A DNA stretch of 64,000 nt from Hyaloscypha bicolor E. Its lineage: Eukaryota; Ascomycota; Leotiomycetes; Helotiales; Hyaloscyphaceae. Below are positions 55,800 to 64,000 of this stretch, in pieces. Under the pieces are notes generated by a model. It saw only the letters and a list, made by a program, of their open reading frames with translations. It ran no database searches and had not been told where the DNA came from. The DNA is taken from contig NW_020194667.1 in assembly GCF_002865645.1 (NCBI RefSeq), forward strand, positions 2,007,762 through 2,071,761. Direction: 5' to 3'. Within the stretch, counting starts at the first letter, position 1. Each line of letters begins with the position of its first letter. Both the position numbers and the translations under genes were made by a program.

Positions 55800-58700
55800 A
55801 TAAATCTAGTTTATTTTATATTAAAAGAAAGAACTATTTATTAATTTTATAAAAGTATTTAATAGCTTATAGAAAAGATATCTAGCTTTTACTAATTAAT
55901 AAGTAATTAGCTATTTAATTATCTATTTATTTAACTTCTATTATTTTTTTTAAAACTAACTTCTTTTAGTCCCAAAACTATTTTCTTAAAAATTATCTTT
56001 TTTATTTATATAATACTTATATTTATAGGATTCTTTCTCCGGAATATATATTCTATATATATCCTTAAAGCTCTTTAACTACTACTTCGATTTTACTATT
56101 AAATTAAGTTCTTTGAATTTTAGACACTTCCGGAATTATAATATTTCACTTCCTAAATTTCTTATTATAGATAAAATATTTAAGAGCGAAATATTTATTT
56201 TAATATCCTTAATACTTCTAGATATCTGAGATATCTAATATCTTAATTAGATATCTAAACTAGATGTCTAGTATCTTAATTAGGTATTTAAACCAGGTAT
56301 CTAATATCTAAATTAGGTATCTAGTATCTAAACCAGGTATCTAGATATCTTTATTACTAAACCCTTTCTATAAACCTATTATAAACTACCTTACCTTTAA
56401 ACCCCTCCTGCTATAAATCATATATATATACTAGAAAGAACTTGAACTCGGTTTAGTATAAATATTAATAAAAGAAAGAAACTAATTAAGAAATAAAAGA
56501 ATAGTATTAATCTAGTAACTATAATAAAGACTAATTTTCAGGAATATATAACTACTAGAATATATTAGTATACTTTATATAAAAAGAATAATAATAATCT
56601 ATAGGATCTATTTTAAAATAATTTTAAAAACTTTAATATTATAATATATAGTTTAATTAACTATATATTTATATAAAATCTTCGAGTCTAACTTTAGTAT
56701 AGTAATATTTATATTAAATAGAACTATAGAAACCTTATTATTATATAATTCTTTATTAATTTTACTCGAAAAGAAATAAAGAATATATAAAATAAAGCTA
56801 ATATTATTAATAATAGTCTAATTAGAATAGATTTTCTTTAGGGACCTATTATATTAGTTTATCTTATTCTAGATAAAACTAGATCTAAAAAAACCAGATA
56901 CTTTTAGTCGAGAAATTAAGCTATTTATTTATTTCTTCTAAACTAAAACTATTTACTATTTCTATCTTTATTATTACTAGTATTACTACCGAATCCGAAC
57001 TACTATTAATTAATACTTACTATTTCTACTAGAAAGCTTATTAGGAAAGTAATAAAGATATATTCCGAAATATAGAAATATAATAGAACTAATAGTAATT
57101 TTAATTATAAACTTACTATTTTCTTTAATATTTACTAATAAGTAAAGCTTCTAAAAGAGGTACTAGTAAGAGCTTTTCCTATTATATTAAAGGAACTAGT
57201 ATAAGACTACTTCTATAATAACTAGCTTTCGAGTTATATATATAAAGAAACTTATATAAATATTTATAGCTTTTTTAAAGGCCCCGGTTTCTATTATTGA
57301 AATTTAGATAAATGAAATATTACTACCTTAATAACTATAATAGTAAAGAATCCTGAAAAAATAATATTTAAGCTTATTTAAATACTAATTAATAATCTAT
57401 ATAAATTATAGTATAGCCTTATTTCTATTTTATAAAGTATTAAATTTCTATATAATAAGATTATTACTTCTTATTAAGGCTTACTAATATATTAATATAT
57501 AATCTCGGCTAGCTTATTAATAAGCTCTAATTATATATTACTACTTATAAGAAGAAATAATAGATTAATATTTAGATTCTCTTTACTAATTAATAATATT
57601 ATTCTTAAAACCCTTTAAACTACTATTTATTCGGAAATTATTAATACGAATCTAGCTATAACTTTAGAACCCGTAATAACTATTCTAAGTCCTATAATTA
57701 TAATAATTATATTCCGAAGTTATATTTTATATATAAAAGACTCGAATACTATTTATAAAAATATATATTAAAGAAATAAGAAACTAAAAAGACTCGATTT
57801 AAAAATAGAAATATTTACTAATTTAGATCCCGAAATACTTATAATTTTAATAAATGCTTTAGTAGTATTTATATATAGTATATTACTAAATTCGAAAGAG
57901 AAAAGAATAATAAGAATAATAGAAATAAACTAGTAAGTAATATTTTTAAAGTTTTACTAGTAGAAATAAATAAAAAAGAGTAATATTATTCTAATTTCTA
58001 TTTTACTTTTATTAAGAGCTTTCTAGCTATTCTTATAGCCCCTATTCCTATTATTCTTATAATTAATACCTTTATAAATAATCTTATTTCCCTTTCCTTT
58101 ATATATTAGATAATAGGCAAAAATTATATCTTAGAACCTATTAAATAAATAGAGGATATCTAGATATTTATAATTAATAATATATTAAGATATAATACTT
58201 ATTACTTTTATAGAATTATAATTAATACTAGAGCTTTTAGATTCTTAATTACTAGTTCTAATTAATTCCAAGCTTTATAATAGACTAATAATAATATTAA
58301 ACTTAATAAAATTACTAAGAATTAAGTTAATATCTAGTTTAATATCGGATTTATATCTTTTATTAGATCTATAATAATAAGAATACTAATTAGGTAAATA
58401 TAATTCTATATTATATCTATAAAGACTTTATTTCTATTTAGCTTAACTAATATAAATAAGTTAGAAGTCTATTTTAATAATCTTATTAATTATTTTATTA
58501 TTTTTACTAGATACTTTATATTTATAATATAATATTTTGGATATTCTTTCTTGCTTTAAAATATTATTTTATAAGGCTTTATTTTCGAATTCTTTATTTA
58601 TAACTTCTGCTTTTTTATAGAAATCAAATTATAATATCTATATTACTATTTTAGTTATCTATTTATTAATAAGCTCCGAAATATACTAGAATAAATAGGC

Positions 58701-61270
58701 TATAATATTAATATAAAAGCCTTTAAATACTTTATAAAGTACTATAAATAATACCAGAAATTCGAATAATTACCGGAATAATTTAAGTTTAATTTAAGAG
58801 ATAATATTAGCTTTAATTATTCTATTATTATTAATATTTTCTATATTTCCGATAAGCCTATATTTTATATTATTAATAAAGGTATTTAATATTAAACCGG
58901 CTAATAGCTTTAAAATATTAGTATATTATATATTTGAGATACCCTAAAATAGTATTAGATTAATATCTATTTAGGCCCTTTTAATTAGATTATAATAGAT
59001 ATCAGAAAGTAGTTTACTAATAAGAAGTTTACTTAACTTATAAATACTATAGAAACTAAGATTAAAATCATTTCTATAAAAGCCTATAATTCCGTCGGAA
59101 TTATAAAATATTATTATAGCCTGATTTAATATATTTATCTTATTATTATAGCCGAAATTAATAGAATTAATAAGAATACTATATTTTAAATAGCTTTTAA
59201 AGCTATTAATAATTTTATTAGACCTAATAGTATTATTTTAATTCTTTTAGTTTATAGTATTTTACCTTAAATAATCGAATATAATACTTTATTACTAATT
59301 ATATTATAGTAATTAGTAGTATTTAAAAAGGTAATAGTAGAAATTCAGAAGCTTTAAGCTAGATACTAGATTATAAATACCCTAAATACCCGAAATAGTT
59401 CTAATACTACTAATATTTATAAACTTTCTTTAAATTCGGATATTCTTATATAATATAAAAGAAATACTAGTTAATCTAGTATTTAGAATAGGCTATATAA
59501 GCTAGTAGCCATTAATAGAAAGAACTATATACTAGCTTTACTATATAGTAATACTATTTTCTATTTAATCTCTATAAAGCCTTTTTATATAAGAGATATT
59601 AAGATTATTACTAATAGCCCCGAACCTGAACTTATTTCTAAACTTTATAATAAGACTAAAGATAATATAAGTATAATTCTTCTTATTATTTCTGCTATTT
59701 TACTAAAATATAATAGAAAATACTTTTATAAGAATCCGGATTTTATAGTATTCCTATAAGATAATAATCTATATAAGAACTTCTATTAAGTTAAAGTTAC
59801 TAGCCTTTTAGAAAAAGATATATTTAAGGTTATTCTTAGATTTCAAATATTAAAAGAAATATATATCTTTAATTCCCGGTTTATTAATAAGATTAAGAAT
59901 AAGAATATAGAAAGAAAGCTTAAGAAGTCGAGACTAGTTATCTAGACTCATAATAATAGTAAGAAATATATAGTATTAATATAATTATTTATTATTTAAT
60001 ATATTAGCCAGAGAATTATTCTTAATATTATTACTATAATAATAAATACTATAGAGTTATATTTATATAATATCTCGTAAGCTTATATCTAATTAATAAC
60101 CTTATTTAATTATAATTTTTATATTAATCTATTTTATAAATTTACTAAAGAACTAAATCTAAAAAATAATTCTATTCTAAAAATTATAAAACTATTATAT
60201 AATATACCGGAAACTAAGAACTACTAGTTTAAAACTTACTATTTCTATTATATTAATAAGCTTCTATAGAATAATTAACTTATAACTTTTACTTCCTTTA
60301 TAATAAATAACTTTTCGGAATTATTAGCCTTTAAACTAATAATACCCTATTTATTAGAACTAATAATTTTATAAAAATAGAATTACTAAAGCTTTATAAG
60401 ACTAAGTTCTTAATTAAGAAATATAAATACTTTACTTCTAATTATAATCTCAAGTTTAATAAAAGTATTATTTATATAAATATTACTAGAATTACTCTTA
60501 TATAGGAATACTAGTATAAAAATCTCTGAATTATTTCTATAAAAAATACTATTACTATAAGTAATAGAAATACTATTTATTAAGATCTCTTTATTAAGAA
60601 CTAATATATTATCTAATATACTAGAAAAATATATATTATATTAGTCTATTAACTAGAAGCTTTATATAACCTATTAATTACTATTTAAGCTATTAAATTC
60701 TTAGAAACTAATATAAAGGCATTTAATAAGTATATTTAATAGTAAATTAAGAATACTATTAAAGAACTGAAATTTATAAAGCTAGTAAAGAAGTTCTTAT
60801 ATTTGATTATTTTTATAGATACTTTATTTATAAATAATAGAGATCTCTTTTCTTAAATCGGATATATTCTAGTTTTAGTAAATAGAACTAGATATATTAA
60901 TATTATCTATTAGTTTTCTATTAAATATAAGAGAATTACTAGAAGTATTCTAGCTTCGGAACTTTATAATATGGCATATAGCTTTAATATAAGTACTTTA
61001 GTTAAATTTATAATTAATAAAGTACTAGAAATAGAACTACTACTAATAATTTATATGAATTCGAAATTATTATATAAATACCTTATTAAATTAGGAACTA
61101 CTTGAGAAAAGCATCTAATAATTAATATAATATACTTTTACTAGATATATAAATAATAAGAGATTATAGAAGTTAAATAAATTAAGAGAGAATTAAATCC
61201 TACTAATTCTATAATAAAATCGAAATTAATAAATGCCTTTAAATATCTAATTAATATAAATATTATATAA
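55800..61270 (+). pseudogene. Copia polyprotein relic (protease, integrase, RT, RNase H)
   Basis: Readable blocks come from fungal Copia polyproteins. A protease-like N-T-R-A (from D-T-G-A) lies near 58220. An integrase zinc region with Y replacing H (CAT to TAT) is near 58600-58760. N-T-R-N-G-P-x-T is near 59390. An RT block with L-L-Y-N-I-P-E-T-K-N is near 60190. The RNase H region near 60800-61250 reads INNRDLFS*IGYILVL, TRSILASELYNMAY and LIKLGTT. Trp and Gln codons are mostly stops. Gag, upstream, is no longer recognisable. Confidence 0.8.
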
Positions 61271-61349
61271 TTAGATATAGAGAAATAAATTAAGTATAAA
61301 TAGGATAGGAAATAGATATATAGGATAGAAGAATATTATAGAAAAAGAA

Positions 61350-61385
61350 GTTATATATAAAAGGCTATAGCCTTTAGTATATAAC
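61350..61385. repeat. 36-bp hairpin GTTATATA..AAAGGCTATAGCCTTT..TATATAAC
   Basis: A near-perfect palindrome between RNase H and the right LTR. Related hairpins occur at 2398-2431 and 47057-47092, so the same small structure is present in three repeat copies on both sides of the gene block. Confidence 0.6.
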
Positions 61386-61509
61386 TAAAATCTTAGAAAT
61401 AATATAGATATATAAAGTATTTGGGAAATCTAGTACTAGGCCGGATTAGGGAATTTATATATAATTAGAGGAAAGTACTATTTTTTATATTTTTTTAGAG
61501 AGGTTCTAG

Positions 61510-61770
61510 TATTAATATAACTATAATTATTAATAGTTATATAATATAATTATATAATATAAAGGTAACTAGAAGTAACGAGATATAAATAACGAGTAAT
61601 AATTATATAACCTTATATTATATAGGTAACTCGATTAGTAAACTAGTTTTCTTTAGGTTTAGTAAATTTAGGAATTATATATTAATACTATAATACTATA
61701 ATTCTTATTTCTAAATAATAATAACTTTACTAACTAATATAACTAGTATTTCTATATCTATATAATAGTA
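61510..61770 (+). repeat. Right LTR of the Copia element
   Basis: Partner of the left LTR, with the same start TATTAATATA and the same end CTATATAATAGTA. It is separated from the polyprotein relic by a purine-rich tract. Confidence 0.85.
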
Positions 61771-64000
61771 GTAATAAACTTAGCTAAACTAGCTATAAAC
61801 TTTTTATATTTCTTGGTTTTCTTATATAATACTTTAATTTATTAATTATTAGTAATATAATCTTAAATAAAACAAGTAATATTAATAAAAAAATTATTAT
61901 AATATATATATTAATTTTTAAAGCTTTAATAAAAGCTTTTTATTTAGTTTATATTTAATATTTTAAAACCTAATATTACTTTTTATAAATAATTATAAAA
62001 AGAAAATATAGAATTTCTAAAATATTTAATTAAAATATATTTAAAGCTTATTAAACTTATAATAAGTATTTTATATTTTATTAGAATTAAAAGATAGCTT
62101 TTTTTAATAAAAATATAACTTTTAAAACTAATAATTTTAATAAGAATTATTCTTATTTATATAAGAGTTAATTAAAATAAAAGTATTATTTATAAGTTTA
62201 TTAGAAATATAAGTAATCTTGAAATTCTTTAAAAAATATAAATTAGTATTACTTTATAACTTGTTTTTAATTTAAATTAGCTAATTATTAAAGTTAATAT
62301 AATTTCTAATAAAGAGAATTAAATCTGGAAGCTTAATAATTTTAGTATTTTTAAAAGAAATATAAGATATAAAGAATTTTAAATAAAAATAATTCAAAGA
62401 ATTTAAAAAAAAAGATTTAAAAAAGTAAAAATAATAGAAATAATAAAAATAAATAAAATAAAAGTAATTAGAATTATTATAAACTAATTTATTATAATTA
62501 TGTAACATTTAATATTATTAAAATAGTCTTTAATATCTTTATAAATATTCTTATATATAATAGCCTTTTAAATATTATTTTAATAACTAGTTATATTTAT
62601 ATTAATATTTTAAAATAAGAAATCGGGCTCTTTAGCTTATTTATATAAGTTTTTAGTAATAATAAGTTTCTAAATATATAAAAGCTTTATAATAAAAATA
62701 AAAAGTTTTATTTTTATAAATTTATTTATAAATTCTTTAGAAATATTAATAAGATATTTGGTTTAATAAAGGCTACTAGTAAAATAACCTAAATTAATAA
62801 AAGCTTTAAAAGCTTTAGAAGCTTTAATAAAAGTTAATATAATTTCAAGTTATATAATATTTTAAAAAATCGACTTATTATATTTTTTCTAATAATTTTA
62901 TTACTAGTATATATATAAGACTTATAAGATTATAAAATAAAACTTAAGAATAATAGTTAAATTATTAGATTTTAAATACTTATTATTCTAGAACTTAATT
63001 AAAGAATAGCCTTTATATAAAGTTCTTTAATTTTCGGGGATTTAAAAGAAATTCTAATATATTATTAGTATATATTTATAAAAGTCTAAATATTTAATTT
63101 ATTTAAGAATTCTAAAGCTTTTTGCTTTTATTATTCTAAAGCCTAGTACTTATATTTCTGAGATTTCGTTATTTTAATAGTACTTTTATTTTTAATAATT
63201 GTGAATTAATTTATTTAAAATTCTTTATAAAATTAAAGAAATTAAACTTTAAATATTTTAAAGCTATTCTTTTTATCTAGTTTTATATTCTTAAATCGAG
63301 TAAACTTTTATAAAATATTAGCTTAATAGTTATAAGCCCAGCTATTACTTCTATTATATTATAATATATTATAATAGTTTAACTATAGTTTCTTTATTTA
63401 AATCCCGTTATAATATTAAATATTATATAATCTAATATATTTTTAATATAATAGTCTATATTTAAAGCCAGATACTAGAGCTAGAAGCTAGAGCTAGGAA
63501 CTAGAACTAATTTAATACGTGTTTTAATAGCCTGAGAAGGCTTTAGAATACCTAAATAATATAACTAACTAAGCTATTATACTTAATAGTATTTTTAGTT
63601 TAATATATTAAAGAATTATTTAAGTTATTTAAGTTATTTATAAATAACTTAAATAAAATAAAAGTAATAAATATTTTAAATAATTTGAGTAAAATAGAAT
63701 AATTATTTATAAATAATATAAATAACTATAAATAATCACGTGGAAGTCACGTGAAAGTTAATTAATTATAATAAATTAATATATACTTAAATTTTAAAAA
63801 AAGAATTAAAGCATTTATTAAATAGCCTTATATAAGCTAAGCTAATACTTATATAAGGCTATTTAAATACAGATTTTCTATAATAAATAAACTAATTATT
63901 ATTTAGGTTTAATTCGCTTACTAAGTACTATTATTATCTAATTAAATAGTAAGGTGGCACTATATAGTACTAGGTGCGGGCTCCTCTAAAGCCTTACCCG

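Larger units (their letters stand above)
55448..61770 (+). mobile_element. Full-length Ty1/Copia LTR retrotransposon, RIP-mutated
   Basis: A 6323-bp element bounded by two direct LTRs of about 260 bp. Between them the plus strand preserves the order of a Copia polyprotein despite dozens of stops: a protease-like block, integrase, reverse transcriptase, then RNase H near the 3' end. A purine-rich stretch precedes the right LTR (GAGGAAAG and AGAGAGG). Bases flanking the LTRs (GAAAT and GTAAT) are similar but not identical, so a 5-bp target duplication is only suggested. Nothing here can be active. Confidence 0.85.
45361..64000. repeat. AT-rich, RIP-degraded heterochromatin-like block
   Basis: About 18.6 kb made almost only of A and T, with stops in all frames and G/C confined to short words such as CTAG, GCTT and TCGAAT. 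No intact gene. Recognisable remains are described as separate entries: a Copia element, a long inverted repeat, a tandem duplication and minisatellites. A slightly GC-richer stretch lies at 54490-54880. The remaining parts, 45361-46940, 48360-52070, 54880-55440 and 61771-64000, hold nothing I can name. CACGTG sites at 54798 and near 63740 resemble those in the MITE at 3206-3661. Confidence 0.9.

Noticed and set aside
55443..61775. 5-bp target duplication of the Copia element
   Set aside because: Flanks are GAAAT and GTAAT; the mismatch is not a transition and LTR ends are blurred by RIP.
62281..62508. Open frame of 75 codons on the minus strand in the AT-rich block
   Set aside because: Composed almost only of Tyr, Phe, Asn, Lys and Ile, as random A/T gives; no splicing or domain evidence.

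Overview
The window reads as nuclear DNA of a filamentous ascomycete (Pezizomycotina). Class Leotiomycetes is a guess from the look of the proteins; I ran no search. The evidence is: many short introns (about 38-128 nt, most 45-70) with GTAAGT-like donors and CTRAY branch points; Zn2Cys6 and fungal-specific regulators; a Cyk3 cytokinesis protein; and transposons damaged by C-to-T/G-to-A change, as repeat-induced point mutation (RIP) leaves. No rRNA, tRNA or CRISPR was seen.

Layout. (1) 1-3661: repeats, with a RIP-killed Tc1/mariner copy on the minus strand, an AT-rich stretch, and a complete hAT-like MITE with an 8-bp target duplication. (2) 3762-12226: three poorly known multi-exon genes, namely an Hsp70/HSPA12-like ATPase, a coiled-coil protein of unknown function, and a protein with an E-x-K core like PD-(D/E)XK nucleases. 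(3) 14228-24104: conserved housekeeping genes. A germinal-centre kinase (GCK-III, Sid1/SepL or MST-1 type) and Cyk3 stand head to head, followed by a multi-span membrane protein with a DUF3431-like tail. (4) 24453-25829: a second Tc1/mariner element with both TIRs and a TA duplication, inactivated by RIP-type changes. (5) 27278-33587: a small alpha/beta-barrel-like protein, a secreted Cys-rich protein, a short-chain dehydrogenase (SDR), a second SDR that is broken, and a small TA-flanked MITE candidate. (6) 34083-44513: a metabolic island with a fungal-specific regulator that lacks a visible zinc cluster, NAD-malate dehydrogenase, a D-2-hydroxyacid dehydrogenase, a Zn2Cys6 regulator, a tartrate/D-malate dehydrogenase and an MFS sugar-type transporter. 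(7) About 45360-64000: extremely AT-rich RIP-degraded DNA with no intact gene. It holds a recognisable 6.3-kb Ty1/Copia element with both LTRs, a long inverted repeat and a 1-kb tandem duplication.

How the genes may work together. The island in (6) looks like a hydroxy-diacid (tartrate/malate/glyoxylate) uptake and breakdown cluster with its own regulator. The half-site TCTCCG/CGGAGA recurs in the promoters of its members, including a perfect palindrome upstream of the transporter. The kinase/Cyk3 pair in (3) joins a septation-type kinase and a septum-building protein on one shared 0.7-kb promoter. Exon-intron models were built by hand from splice motifs and reading-frame continuity. All final coding lengths given are multiples of three.
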